64,000 nt of DNA from the NCBI GenBank assembly GCA_934464775.1, contig CAKSKG010000006.1:1-64000 (forward strand), given 5' to 3'. Each line of letters starts with the position of its first letter. Within the stretch, counting starts at the first letter, position 1. Both the position numbers and the translations under genes were made by a program. A model generated the notes under the pieces. It searched no databases. It had not been told where the DNA came from and saw only the letters and a list, made by a program, of their open reading frames with translations. Positions 40,403 to 49,720 of this stretch are shown here, in pieces. The stretch comes from an uncultured Oscillospiraceae bacterium (lineage in GTDB: Bacteria > Bacillota > Clostridia > Oscillospirales > Ruminococcaceae).

Positions 40403-43400
40403 ATGCTCGATAAAAACAAAATCAAATCCTACGCTTGGAGCAGCGATACCTATTTTAACGGCAACGATGATTTCTATAATCAGTATGCCGAGATCGAGGA
40501 TATCACTGTGGATACCGACGGCGATACAAACATTTCCGCCCGTGTAAGCAGCGAGAACGGAAATATCTATGAATGTGATGTCACGCTCAAAGGCGAAAAC
40601 AATGATTCCGTGATATTTGCAGCCTGCAGCTGCCCTGCAAAGTGCGACAAATATGGCTACTGCCGTCATGTTGTGGCGGCGCTTCTCCAGTATACCTCAC
40701 TCGGCACCCGCAATATCATGAGCCGCAAAAAGCGTCTCAGCTCCCCTATGGTCAACTCGCTTATCTATGAATACAACAAGCTTGCGGAATCCGAACCCGA
40801 ATATATCTCCCCGCAGGATAAGGTCACGATACAGCCCTGCATCGACGTTTATGCAGACGGTCTGACCCTTTCACTGAAAATAGGCAGACAGAAAATGTAT
40901 GTGGTGAAAAACATCCCACAGCTTATAGAGGACGTTGAAAACAATACCGTCCGTGCTTACGGAAAGGGTCTTGAAATACGTCACAGCCGCGAGATACTCA
41001 CCGAGGAGAGCCGCAGTCTTCTTGATTTTGTTGCAAATATCATAAATATAAGCAGCTCGTCCCGTTCATATTATTACAGCTACGCCGACCGAAGCAAATA
41101 CGTTACTCTCCGGGACAATCTCATCGAAAAATTTTTCAGGATGCTGCCCGATAATCAGATAATTGCCGACGGCAGACAATGCCGCATATGCTATGACGAT
41201 CCCGATGTAACCATGCGCCTTGAAAAATCCGACGGCGGAATTTATACCCTGACCGCCATTTCCGCCATGCAGATAATCGGCAAGGGCAGACGTGCCTGCT
41301 TCTATGACGATTACCACGGGGTATTCTATCTCTGCTCGCCGAAATTCAGCACAGCAGTGAGCGGACTTTTCCGTGCCATGCAGAAATCGGGAATGGAGCT
41401 GGATATCACCGAAAACGATATGCAGGCATTTTACACCTCGGTAATCGTCCCCGTGAAAAAATATATCCACATTGAGGGTGACGGCGAGCTGGAAAAATAT
41501 ATTCCTCCCGAAGCGGAGATACGGCTTTATCTGGACTCCCCCTCTCCGTCCGAGGTGTGCGGACGCTTGGAATTCACCTACGGCAGCAGCACATTTTCCG
41601 CATTCGGCGACAAATCGAAAAATCCCGTCTGCGATATCCGCACCGAGAATATGGCGGAGCGTGCCGTCTTAAAATATTTTACCCTTAACGAAAACGACGA
41701 TCACCACCCGCTTATTGCTGCAGGCGATGACAGCATTTACAGACTTTTCTCCGAGGGCGTTCCCGACCTCACCAATATAATGGAGGTATACGCCAGCGAG
41801 CGCTTCAATAATATGTCGATCCGTCCACCTGTCCGCCCCACAGTGGGAGTTCGCCCCAAAAGCGGACTGCTGGCGCTGGATATCGACACAGACGGCTACA
41901 CCGTAAAGGAGCTGGCACAGATGCTTGCCTCCTATCGCCGCGGAATGAAATATCACCGTCTCCGTGACGGCTCCTTTGTGAGCCTTACCCAGAGCGGCAT
42001 CGAGGATTTTGCCGAGCTGGCGGACGGACTCAACATCACCGACAAGGCTCTGCTGAAAGAAAATATCACCGTCCCACGCTACCGTATGCTGTATCTTGAC
42101 AGCTTGCAGGAGCGCAGCGGCGGAATGCGCCTTAAAAGAAGCTCCGATTTCAGAAATGCCGTCCGTGCATTTTCCGATATTTCTTCGGCGGAATATGACA
42201 TTCCCTCCGATCTTGACGGCGAAATGCGAGAATATCAGGTCTATGGCTTCAAATGGCTGAAAACAATTTCCGCCTACGGCTTCGGCGGCATTCTTGCGGA
42301 CGATATGGGTCTGGGAAAAACTATCCAGTCTATCGCACTGATGCTTTCCGCCCGTGAGGAAAACAGGCAAAAGGGCGTTCACGGAACATTTCTCGTTGTA
42401 TGCCCATCATCGCTTACGCTGAACTGGGAAAGCGAGCTTCACCGCTTCGCACCTACTCTGAAAGCGTCGGTGATAATCGGCACCGCTCCCGTCCGTGCCC
42501 GGAAAATATCCGAATATGCGGAATACGATGTGCTTATAACCTCCTATTCCATGCTTACAAGAGATATCGCCGAATACGAGGACAAGGAATTTCAGATACA
42601 GTTCATCGACGAGGCGCAGTTCATCAAGAACCACAACACCCAGGCTTCAAAGGCTGTCAAGGGAATAAAAAGCAGCATTCGCTTTGCCCTTACGGGTACT
42701 CCCGTGGAAAACAGCCTTGCGGAGCTTTGGAGCATATACGATTTCATAATGCCCGATTATCTTTTCGGCTACACCCACTTCAAGCAGACCTATGAAACGC
42801 CTATCGTAAAAAATGCCGATCAGCACGCCGTTGAGGCACTCAGAAAAATAACCTCGCCGTTTATTTTAAGGCGTCTGAAAAAGGACGTCCTCACCGAGCT
42901 GCCCGACAAGACCGAAATAACCCTTACCTCGGAAATGACCGAGGAACAGCAGAAAATATACGCCGCAAACGTGCTTTCCATGAAAAAGCGCCTGAAAGAA
43001 AAATTCCTTGCGGCAAATCCCAACGAGGGAAAGATCGAGATACTTGCGATGCTGACCCGTCTGCGGCAGATATGCTGCGACCCGTCGCTGGTTTATGAAA
43101 ATTACACCTCGGGCAGCGCAAAGCTGGAGCAGTGCATGGATCTGATAGAAAGCTGCGTCACATCGGGACATAAGGTGCTGCTGTTCTCCCAGTTCACGTC
43201 CATGCTGGATATAATCGAGCGCCGTCTGAAGCGTGAGGGCATCGGATATTATATCCTTACGGGCGCAACCAAGGCGGACGAACGCCTGCGGCTGGTAAAC
43301 AGCTTCAACAAGGACGATACCCCCGTGTTCATGATCTCGCTGAAAGCAGGCGGAACGGGACTGAATCTCACGGGAGCGGATATCGTTATCCATTATGACC

Positions 43401-43621
43401 CGTGGTGGAACGTTTCTGCGGAAAATCAGGCTACCGACCGTGCATACCGTATCGGTCAGAAAAACAGCGTGGCGGTATACAAGCTGATATCCAAGAACAC
43501 TATCGAAGAAAAAATACAGGAAATGCAGAAAAACAAAAAGGAGCTTGCGGATATGGCGGTAAGCGGCGACGGCAGCATCATGCAGATGTCCCCTGCCGAT
43601 ATCATGAGCATACTTGACTGA
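40403..43621 (+). CDS. SWIM zinc-finger SNF2-family DNA-dependent ATPase
   Basis: A 1072-residue Swi2/Snf2 translocase. A SWIM zinc finger lies at residues 75-89 (C75-x-C77...C87-x-H89). The two-lobed ATPase has Walker A ILADDMGLGKTIQS (near 632), DEAQ box FIDEAQFIKN (near 734), TGTPVENSLAELWSIYDF, LLFSQFTSMLD and arginine-finger block QATDRAYRIGQKNSV (near 1010). Residues about 100-600 are a bacterial SNF2-associated region. Bacterial members are linked to transcription recycling or repair, but no specific role is proven. GGAGG sets the start. It stands alone, without phage or methylase genes, so a DISARM/BREX role is not indicated. Confidence 0.93.
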   Translation: MLDKNKIKSYAWSSDTYFNGNDDFYNQYAEIEDITVDTDGDTNISARVSSENGNIYECDVTLKGENNDSVIFAACSCPAKCDKYGYCRHVVAALLQYTSLGTRNIMSRKKRLSSPMVNSLIYEYNKLAESEPEYISPQDKVTIQPCIDVYADGLTLSLKIGRQKMYVVKNIPQLIEDVENNTVRAYGKGLEIRHSREILTEESRSLLDFVANIINISSSSRSYYYSYADRSKYVTLRDNLIEKFFRMLPDNQIIADGRQCRICYDDPDVTMRLEKSDGGIYTLTAISAMQIIGKGRRACFYDDYHGVFYLCSPKFSTAVSGLFRAMQKSGMELDITENDMQAFYTSVIVPVKKYIHIEGDGELEKYIPPEAEIRLYLDSPSPSEVCGRLEFTYGSSTFSAFGDKSKNPVCDIRTENMAERAVLKYFTLNENDDHHPLIAAGDDSIYRLFSEGVPDLTNIMEVYASERFNNMSIRPPVRPTVGVRPKSGLLALDIDTDGYTVKELAQMLASYRRGMKYHRLRDGSFVSLTQSGIEDFAELADGLNITDKALLKENITVPRYRMLYLDSLQERSGGMRLKRSSDFRNAVRAFSDISSAEYDIPSDLDGEMREYQVYGFKWLKTISAYGFGGILADDMGLGKTIQSIALMLSAREENRQKGVHGTFLVVCPSSLTLNWESELHRFAPTLKASVIIGTAPVRARKISEYAEYDVLITSYSMLTRDIAEYEDKEFQIQFIDEAQFIKNHNTQASKAVKGIKSSIRFALTGTPVENSLAELWSIYDFIMPDYLFGYTHFKQTYETPIVKNADQHAVEALRKITSPFILRRLKKDVLTELPDKTEITLTSEMTEEQQKIYAANVLSMKKRLKEKFLAANPNEGKIEILAMLTRLRQICCDPSLVYENYTSGSAKLEQCMDLIESCVTSGHKVLLFSQFTSMLDIIERRLKREGIGYYILTGATKADERLRLVNSFNKDDTPVFMISLKAGGTGLNLTGADIVIHYDPWWNVSAENQATDRAYRIGQKNSVAVYKLISKNTIEEKIQEMQKNKKELADMAVSGDGSIMQMSPADIMSILD

Positions 43622-43676
43622 TGATTTCTGATATTATCTATATATAGTTGTTTAATAGGTATTTAACAGGAATATA

Positions 43677-43705
43677 TTGACTGGACCGACAGAAAATGAT
43701 ATAAT
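43677..43705 (+). promoter_or_regulatory. Sigma-A promoter of the esterase-metF-metH operon
   Basis: TTGACT (43677-43682), 17-base spacer, TATAAT (43700-43705). No SAM or cobalamin riboswitch is visible in the 50-base leader. Confidence 0.85.
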
Positions 43706-43754
43706 GATACAATGTAAAATAATCTTCGCAGAAATGCGGAACAGGAGAATAAAT

Positions 43755-45278
43755 ATGGGAATGCTTAATGCGGCTGCGGTTTTCAGCAGCAATATGGTAT
43801 TGCAGAGGGGCAAGAACCTTAATATATGGGGCACTGACTGCGACGGCAGAACAGTTACCATAAATTTCTGCGGCAGCACGGTGTCGGCTGATGTTGAGCA
43901 TCACAAATGGAGCATGATACTCCCTGCCGTGAACGAATATGCGGACGGACTTGCAATGACAATATCCGACGGAACGGAAACCGTTGTATTTGACAACATC
44001 TGCATCGGCGAGGTGTGGCTGGCAGGCGGTCAGTCCAACATGGAGCTTGAGCTTCAAAACAGCCTTAACGGCGGCGAGATGCTGAAAACCGTTTCCGACA
44101 GCAATGTCCGCTTCTATTACACAAAGAAAAACGCCTATATCGACGATTATTTCTTTATCGACGAAAGAAACGGCGGCTGGCAGACTGCTTCCGAGGAAAA
44201 TTCACGCTGCTGGTCGGCAGTGGGCTTTTACTTCGCACGCAGGCTTGCCGCAGAGCTTGGCTGCACCGTGGGAGTTATCGGCTGCAACTGGGGCGGCACC
44301 TCCGCCTCCGCATGGATAAGCCGTGACAGGCTCCTTACGGACGCCGACACACGCTCCTATGTTGATGAATATGACGAAGCCATGAAGGACAAGACCTATG
44401 ACGAATATCTCCGTGATCTGGACGATTACCGCCGCTGGGAGGACGCATGGCAGCCCAAGATAAACGAGTATTATTCGCTTCACCCCACAGACGGAAACTG
44501 GGACGATGCACAGGCTTATGCGGGAAGTCTTTCACGCTGGCCCGAGCCTCTCGGTCCCCACTCTCCTTTCAGGGCAGGTGGAGTTTACGAGACTATGCTC
44601 AGAAGAGTCATGCCCTATACGCTGGCAGGCTTTATCTACTATCAGGGCGAATCGGACGATCACAAGCCCAATACATATTATAAGCTGCTGAAAATGCTGA
44701 TAGATCAGTGGCGTGATGATTGGAAGGACGATACTCTTCCGATGATGCTGGTTCAGCTGCCGATGTTCGCAAATTCGGGCGAGGAAAAGGATACGAACTG
44801 GAGCCTTATCCGTGAAGCACAGATGCGGGTTCATGATACGGTAAATCACACCGGAATAGCCGTTATCCTTGACAAGGGCGAGCTGAACAACATTCACCCC
44901 GTTGAAAAGGAAACTGCGGGAAACCGTCTTGCTTTGCAGGCAATGTATCATGTATACAAAACGATCTCCGCAGAAAAGGCATATGGCCCGATATTCAGCG
45001 GATACAGATACAATGACGGCGGCATCACTGCCGAATTCAGATACGGCGAAAATATGCACGCCGAGGGCGAGCTTTCGGGCTTTGAGATCGCAGGTGCGGA
45101 CAGAAAATTCTTCCCCGCAAAGGCAGAGATAAAGGGCAGCACGGTATTCATCTCCTCCGATGAGGTGAAAAAGCCCGTATATGCAAGATACAACTGGGTC
45201 AAGTACGGAAGCGTAACTCTGTTCGGCGAAAACGGCATTCCTGCCGCACCTTTCAGAACCTCCAGAGACGATACATAA
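43755..45278 (+). CDS. Sialate O-acetylesterase-like (DUF303/SASA) carbohydrate esterase
   Basis: A 507-residue SGNH-fold esterase. Conserved blocks: GGQSNMELELQNS with the nucleophile Ser (about 97), GCNWGGTSASAWISRDRL, FIYYQGESDDHKPN and NNIHPVEKETAGNRLA with the catalytic His. Such enzymes remove O-acetyl groups from sialic acid or plant polysaccharides (xylan, mannan). There is no signal peptide, so it should act in the cytoplasm on imported oligosaccharides. The start at 43755 follows AGGAG. It precedes metF by 28 bases, an unexpected operon partner. Confidence 0.9.
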   Translation: MGMLNAAAVFSSNMVLQRGKNLNIWGTDCDGRTVTINFCGSTVSADVEHHKWSMILPAVNEYADGLAMTISDGTETVVFDNICIGEVWLAGGQSNMELELQNSLNGGEMLKTVSDSNVRFYYTKKNAYIDDYFFIDERNGGWQTASEENSRCWSAVGFYFARRLAAELGCTVGVIGCNWGGTSASAWISRDRLLTDADTRSYVDEYDEAMKDKTYDEYLRDLDDYRRWEDAWQPKINEYYSLHPTDGNWDDAQAYAGSLSRWPEPLGPHSPFRAGGVYETMLRRVMPYTLAGFIYYQGESDDHKPNTYYKLLKMLIDQWRDDWKDDTLPMMLVQLPMFANSGEEKDTNWSLIREAQMRVHDTVNHTGIAVILDKGELNNIHPVEKETAGNRLALQAMYHVYKTISAEKAYGPIFSGYRYNDGGITAEFRYGENMHAEGELSGFEIAGADRKFFPAKAEIKGSTVFISSDEVKKPVYARYNWVKYGSVTLFGENGIPAAPFRTSRDDT

Positions 45279-45306
45279 TACATATTATATATAAAGGAAT
45301 AATGCA

Positions 45307-46164
45307 ATGAAAATTTCAGAAAAATTCAAGCAGGGACGCACCGTATTTTCTTTCGAGGTGTTTCCTCCCAAAAAGACAAGCTCCGTTGATACGGTCTACA
45401 AGGCACTTGATGAAATGAAGGAGCTTTTCCCCGATTTCATCAGCGTTACATACGGCGCAGGCGGAACCTCCGTCAACAATTTTACGGCGCAGATAGCCTC
45501 ATATATCAACGATATGGGCATAACCGCCGCAGCGCATCTCACCTGCGTGAACAACAACAAGTCCGATATTCTTGAAGTCCTTGCCGATTTCAAAAAGAGA
45601 GGCATTGAAAATATCCTCGCACTCAGAGGAGACATTCCCGAGGGCGTTACTCCCAAGGAGGATTTCAAGTATGCTTCCGACCTTGTCCGCTTTATAAAGG
45701 CAAACGGAGATTTCCATGTCAGCGGCGGCTGCTATCCCGAGGTACACCCCGAAGCTCCCGACATGATAACCGATATCCGTCACCTCAAAGAAAAGGTGGA
45801 CGCAGGCGCAGAGCATCTTATGAGCCAGCTTTTCTTTGACAATGCCGTGTTCTATGATTTTCTTGAAAAGGCACGCATTGCAGGAATAAATGTGCCTATC
45901 GAAGCAGGAATAATGCCTGTCACAAACAAGAATCAGATCGAGCGCATGGTAGCTCTCTGCGGAGCGAGCCTGCCCTCGAAATTCTCAAAGATGATAAGCC
46001 GCTACGAGCATAATCCCGAGGCTCTCCGTGATGCAGGCATAGCCTATGCAGTGGATCAGATCGTTGATCTTATCTCAAACGGAGTTGACGGCATTCATCT
46101 TTACACAATGAACAATCCTTATATCGCACGCAAGATAAGCGAAAGCGTAAAGTCGCTTCTGTAA
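45307..46164 (+). CDS. metF: 5,10-methylenetetrahydrofolate reductase
   Basis: A 285-residue flavoenzyme that reduces methylene-THF to methyl-THF for methionine synthase. The TIM-barrel signature FSFEVFPPKKTSSVDT is present, with TYGAGGTSVNNF, NILALRGDIPEG and MSQLFFDNAVFYDF. Length fits bacterial MetF. It is followed 2 bases later by the methionine synthase activation-domain gene and then metH, forming a compact methyl-group operon. Confidence 0.97.
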   Translation: MKISEKFKQGRTVFSFEVFPPKKTSSVDTVYKALDEMKELFPDFISVTYGAGGTSVNNFTAQIASYINDMGITAAAHLTCVNNNKSDILEVLADFKKRGIENILALRGDIPEGVTPKEDFKYASDLVRFIKANGDFHVSGGCYPEVHPEAPDMITDIRHLKEKVDAGAEHLMSQLFFDNAVFYDFLEKARIAGINVPIEAGIMPVTNKNQIERMVALCGASLPSKFSKMISRYEHNPEALRDAGIAYAVDQIVDLISNGVDGIHLYTMNNPYIARKISESVKSLL

Positions 46165-46166
46165 TC

Positions 46167-46850
46167 ATGGACAATATCACTATAACCGAAATAAACCGTG
46201 AAGAAGCATTCAGATACATGGCTGCGGAGGGCTTTACTCCCGACGGCGTGCTTGCGGACCTTGCGGACGAATGCGAAAGGCGGCTTATTGAAACGGTGCG
46301 CCCGAGATACACTTATAAAGTATATCCCATTGAATCGAACAACGGAAGCGAGACTGTCCTTTCGGGCTTTCCCGCAAAGCTTGAGGGAAAGGATATTTCC
46401 AATCTGCTGGAGGGCTGCCATTCGGCAGTTGTGATGTGTGCCACTATCGGCGCAGAAGCAGATGCACTTATCCGCAGAATGCAGGCGGAGGACATGGCAA
46501 AGGCGGTCATGACCGACAGCTTCGCAAGCGTTGCGGCGGAGCAGGTGTGCAATGCATTTGATGAGATAATACGTGAAAAATATCCCGACAAATTCATCAC
46601 ATGGAGATTTTCACCCGGCTACGGCGATTTTCCCATATCAATACAGAAAAAGCTTCTGGAGGCGCTGAACGCAATGCGCCTTGCGGGAGTCTGTCTGAAT
46701 CCGTCGGGAATGCTCACTCCCGTAAAATCGGTAACGGCAGTCTGCGGAATATCCGATCACGAGCTGCCAAAGCGCCGCAGAGGCTGCGCTTCCTGCACCA
46801 TGAAGGGTCGGTGCGCATACAGAAAGAGAGGTACCCGCTGTGAATTTTAA
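46167..46850 (+). CDS. Stand-alone methionine synthase activation domain protein
   Basis: A 227-residue protein that corresponds to the C-terminal SAM-binding reactivation domain of MetH, here a separate gene. The SAM motif region is ITWRFSPGYGDFPISIQKKL (about 142-161), followed by LNPSGMLTPVKSVTAVCGIS. Its tail has a Cys-rich group GCASCTMKGRCAYRKRGTRC that is absent from classical MetH and could hold a metal or Fe-S cluster. It overlaps the metH start by 11 bases. It should reductively remethylate cob(II)alamin on MetH. Confidence 0.93.
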   Translation: MDNITITEINREEAFRYMAAEGFTPDGVLADLADECERRLIETVRPRYTYKVYPIESNNGSETVLSGFPAKLEGKDISNLLEGCHSAVVMCATIGAEADALIRRMQAEDMAKAVMTDSFASVAAEQVCNAFDEIIREKYPDKFITWRFSPGYGDFPISIQKKLLEALNAMRLAGVCLNPSGMLTPVKSVTAVCGISDHELPKRRRGCASCTMKGRCAYRKRGTRCEF

Positions 46851-49236
46851 ACAGCTTTTGAACGATAACGAATTTGTATTCCTGGACGGTGCCATGGGTA
46901 CAATGCTCCAGGCAAAGGGAATGCAGCCGGGCGAAACTCCCGAGCTTATCAACATTGAAAAGCCCGAATGGACCGAGGATATCCACCGCAGCTACATCGA
47001 AGCAGGCTCAATGATAGTTTACGCCAACACCTTCGGCGCAAACCGCTACAAGCTTGAGGAATGCGGAAAAACTCCCGACGAGCTTATCCCCCCCGCAATC
47101 GAAAATGCAAAAAAGGCAGTTCACGGAAAGGGTCTTGTTGCCCTTGATATCGGACCTATCGGTCAGCTGCTTGAACCTACCGGAAGTCTCACATTTGATG
47201 AGGCTTATGAGCTTTTCAAAGAAATGATAATCGAAGGAAAGGACGCAGACGTTATCGTTATCGAAACGATGACCGATCTTTACGAAACAAAGGCGGCTCT
47301 CCTTGCGGCAAAGGAAAACAGCAGCCTGCCCGTTATCGTAACAATGACCTTTGAGCAGAATATGCGCACATTTACGGGCTGCTCCGTAAGCTCAATGGCA
47401 GTCACTCTTGAAGGTCTGGGCGCAGATGCGATCGGCGTAAACTGCTCTCTCGGTCCCCGTGAGCTTTATCCCGTTGTGGAGGAGCTTTCAAAGTGGACAA
47501 CACTTCCTATCGTGCTGAAGCCCAACGCAGGTCTGCCCGACCCCGAAACGGGACTGTATGACGTTACTCCCGAGGAATTTGCCGAAAGCGCAGCCCAGCT
47601 GGTAAAGCTTGGCGTAAAGATATTCGGCGGCTGCTGCGGCACCACACCCGATTATATCCGTGCGCTGGTAAAGCGTCTTTCAACGGAAAAATATGTGAAG
47701 CTTGAAAAGCATATCCCCCCTGCGGTGTGCTGTCCCGCAAATACGGTCGTTATCGACCAGCCGAGAATAATCGGCGAAAGGATCAACCCCACAGGCAAAA
47801 AGCGCTTTAAAGAAGCGCTGATAAACGGCGATGTGGACTACATTTTAAGTCAGGCTATAGAGCAGGCTCAGGCAGGCGCTGATATCCTTGATGTAAACGT
47901 AGGTCTGCCCGATATCGACGAAGAGGGCATGATGTTGAGAGCTGTAAAGGCTATCCAGGGCATCACCGATCTGCCATTGCAGATAGATTCAACAATGCCA
48001 AACGTGCTTGAACACGCCCTTAGAATATACAACGGAAAGCCTATCGTCAATTCGGTCAACGGCGAGGAAAAATCATTGCAGAACGTTCTGCCGCTGGTAA
48101 AGAAATACGGTGCCTGCGTTGTTGGACTTACCCTTGACGAAAACGGTATCCCCAAAACCGCAGACGAGCGCTTTGCAATTGCCGAAAAGATCCTTGACCG
48201 TGCTCTTGCGATCGGCATTCGCCGCGAAGATGTGTTCATCGACTGCCTTACCCTCACCGCATCGGCAGAGCAGGCAGGAGTTATGGAAACGGTTAAGGCA
48301 GTGTACCGTGTAAAGCATGAGCTGGGACTGAAAACGGTTCTCGGCGTGTCAAACATATCCTTCGGTCTGCCGAACCGTGAGCTTGTGAACTGCAACTTCC
48401 TGCAAATGTGCCTTACAAACGGACTCGACCTGCCTATCATGAACCCCAATGTTGCATCAATGACAGGCGCAGTCAGGGCATACAAGGTGCTGACGAACAT
48501 CGACGTCAACTCCATGGACTACATCAAGGCATACAACGGCGTGAAGATGACAACATCTGTAAGCCAGCAGAACACGGCTGCATCTGCTCCCGCAGCGGAA
48601 GCAGGTTCTTCTGACAGCAGCGGACTTCTCCATGCAGTCGAAAGCGGACTTAAAGCCGAAGCCGCAAAGATAACCGAAAAAATGCTGGAAACGGACGATG
48701 CAATGGATATCATTGACAAGATCCTTATTCCTGCGCTGGATAAAATAGGTGCGGATTTTGAAGCGGGAAGAATATTCCTGCCCCAGCTGATACTTTCCGC
48801 AGGCGTTGCCCAGTCCTGCTTTGATGTTATCAAGAAAAAGCTTGCATCGGGCAGCAGCGAGCCTGTTGCAAAGGGCAAGGTCATTCTTGCGACCGTAAAG
48901 GGCGATATCCACGATATCGGAAAAAATATCGTCAAGGTGCTGCTGGAAAACTACGGCTATGATGTTATAGATCTTGGCCGTGACGTTGAGCCTCAGCTGG
49001 TAGTTGATACGGCAATTGCTCAGGACGTGCGCCTTGTTGGACTTTCCGCACTTATGACAACAACGCTTAAATCAATGGAAGCAACGATAGATCTGCTCCA
49101 TAAGAATAATGTAAACTGCAAGATCGTAGTTGGCGGAGCCGTTCTCACCCCCGAATATGCGGAAAAGATCGGTGCGGACTTCTATGCAAGGGACGCAAAG
49201 GCAACGGTTGACGTAGCAAAACAGATATACGGATAA
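46840..49236 (+). CDS. metH: Cobalamin-dependent methionine synthase lacking the activation domain
   Basis: A 798-residue enzyme that transfers methyl from methyl-THF to homocysteine through B12. Domains in order: homocysteine (about 1-290; GAMGTMLQ, zinc ligands in GVNCSLGP and GGCCGTTP), pterin (about 310-570; ERINPTGKKRFKEAL, DVNVGLPDI), and B12 cap plus binding (about 600-798; GDIHDIGKNI with His as lower cobalt ligand). The start is GTG at 46840 inside the preceding gene. It is shorter than E. coli MetH (1227) because the activation domain is encoded separately. Confidence 0.97.
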   Translation: MNFKQLLNDNEFVFLDGAMGTMLQAKGMQPGETPELINIEKPEWTEDIHRSYIEAGSMIVYANTFGANRYKLEECGKTPDELIPPAIENAKKAVHGKGLVALDIGPIGQLLEPTGSLTFDEAYELFKEMIIEGKDADVIVIETMTDLYETKAALLAAKENSSLPVIVTMTFEQNMRTFTGCSVSSMAVTLEGLGADAIGVNCSLGPRELYPVVEELSKWTTLPIVLKPNAGLPDPETGLYDVTPEEFAESAAQLVKLGVKIFGGCCGTTPDYIRALVKRLSTEKYVKLEKHIPPAVCCPANTVVIDQPRIIGERINPTGKKRFKEALINGDVDYILSQAIEQAQAGADILDVNVGLPDIDEEGMMLRAVKAIQGITDLPLQIDSTMPNVLEHALRIYNGKPIVNSVNGEEKSLQNVLPLVKKYGACVVGLTLDENGIPKTADERFAIAEKILDRALAIGIRREDVFIDCLTLTASAEQAGVMETVKAVYRVKHELGLKTVLGVSNISFGLPNRELVNCNFLQMCLTNGLDLPIMNPNVASMTGAVRAYKVLTNIDVNSMDYIKAYNGVKMTTSVSQQNTAASAPAAEAGSSDSSGLLHAVESGLKAEAAKITEKMLETDDAMDIIDKILIPALDKIGADFEAGRIFLPQLILSAGVAQSCFDVIKKKLASGSSEPVAKGKVILATVKGDIHDIGKNIVKVLLENYGYDVIDLGRDVEPQLVVDTAIAQDVRLVGLSALMTTTLKSMEATIDLLHKNNVNCKIVVGGAVLTPEYAEKIGADFYARDAKATVDVAKQIYG

Positions 49237-49248
49237 AAAAGTACAGAT

Positions 49249-49281
49249 GCGTCGGCATGATGATATAAGTCATGCCGATGC
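49249..49281 (+). terminator. Inverted repeat after metH, possible terminator
   Basis: A 12-bp stem with one wobble (49249-49260 with 49270-49281), 12 bases past the metH stop. It is followed by TTAAGG rather than a T-run, so termination is uncertain. Confidence 0.45.
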
Positions 49282-49283
49282 TT

Positions 49284-49459
49284 AAGGTCGCATCTAAAAA
49301 CCATAGTATCTCAGATGCGCAGTCAGATTTTTCGTCAGATTGTATAGAAATTTCGCAGGCATACTGGCGTATGTCAAGAAATTTATGTGCAAGCTGACGG
49401 AAAATATGCAAGCATATGAGGTACTAAGGCTTCAGCCGGTGGTTTTTAGAGGTGACCTT
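49284..49459. repeat. Nested palindromic (MITE-like) element B
   Basis: A 176-bp element with 20-bp terminal inverted repeats matching at 18 positions (49284-49303 with 49440-49459). The interior continues to pair along almost its whole length: GTATCTCA with TGAGGTAC, CGTCAG with CTGACG, AGAAATTT with AAATTTAT and CATAC with GTATG at the tip. There is no reading frame. It lies between metH and the rpmG promoter. It resembles element A (34421-34588) in size, GATTTTTCG-type arm and central GCAGGC. Confidence 0.8.
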
Positions 49460-49550
49460 AAATGTATTTTAAGTGCAAAATATACAGCAAAATCGGAAAT
49501 GCATACAATAAATTTATGCGGAAATATTTTAAAAAAGCTCCGAAAAAGCC

Positions 49551-49580
49551 TTGACAAATGTGTTTGATGTGTGTTATAAT
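49551..49580 (+). promoter_or_regulatory. Sigma-A promoter of rpmG-secE-nusG-rplKA
   Basis: TTGACA (49551-49556), 18-base spacer, TATAAT (49575-49580). Transcription should begin near 49587. Confidence 0.9.
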
Positions 49581-49585
49581 AGTAA

Positions 49586-49720
49586 TACCTCTTATGGAGG
49601 TTTATTTTTTTGCATTTTTGCAGATAAAAAACCTCCGGCGCAAAAGCGTCAGAGAGGGAGGCAGAGGGGATATTCCCCCATAAACGAAACGCTTGAAAAA
49701 GCATAACAGGAGGTGCCGAT
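49586..49720 (+). promoter_or_regulatory. rpmG leader with possible attenuator
   Basis: The 135-base leader begins with a short ACCTC-TTATG-GAGGT hairpin directly followed by TTTATTTTTTT, a terminator-like arrangement. Some 20 bases on, AAAAAACCTCC can pair with the GGAGGTTTATTTTTT side and would disrupt the hairpin. A GGCGC-AAAA-GCGTC hairpin and a GGGG/CCCC hairpin follow before the AGGAGGTG ribosome site. The pairing options are seen; regulation is inferred. Confidence 0.4.
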
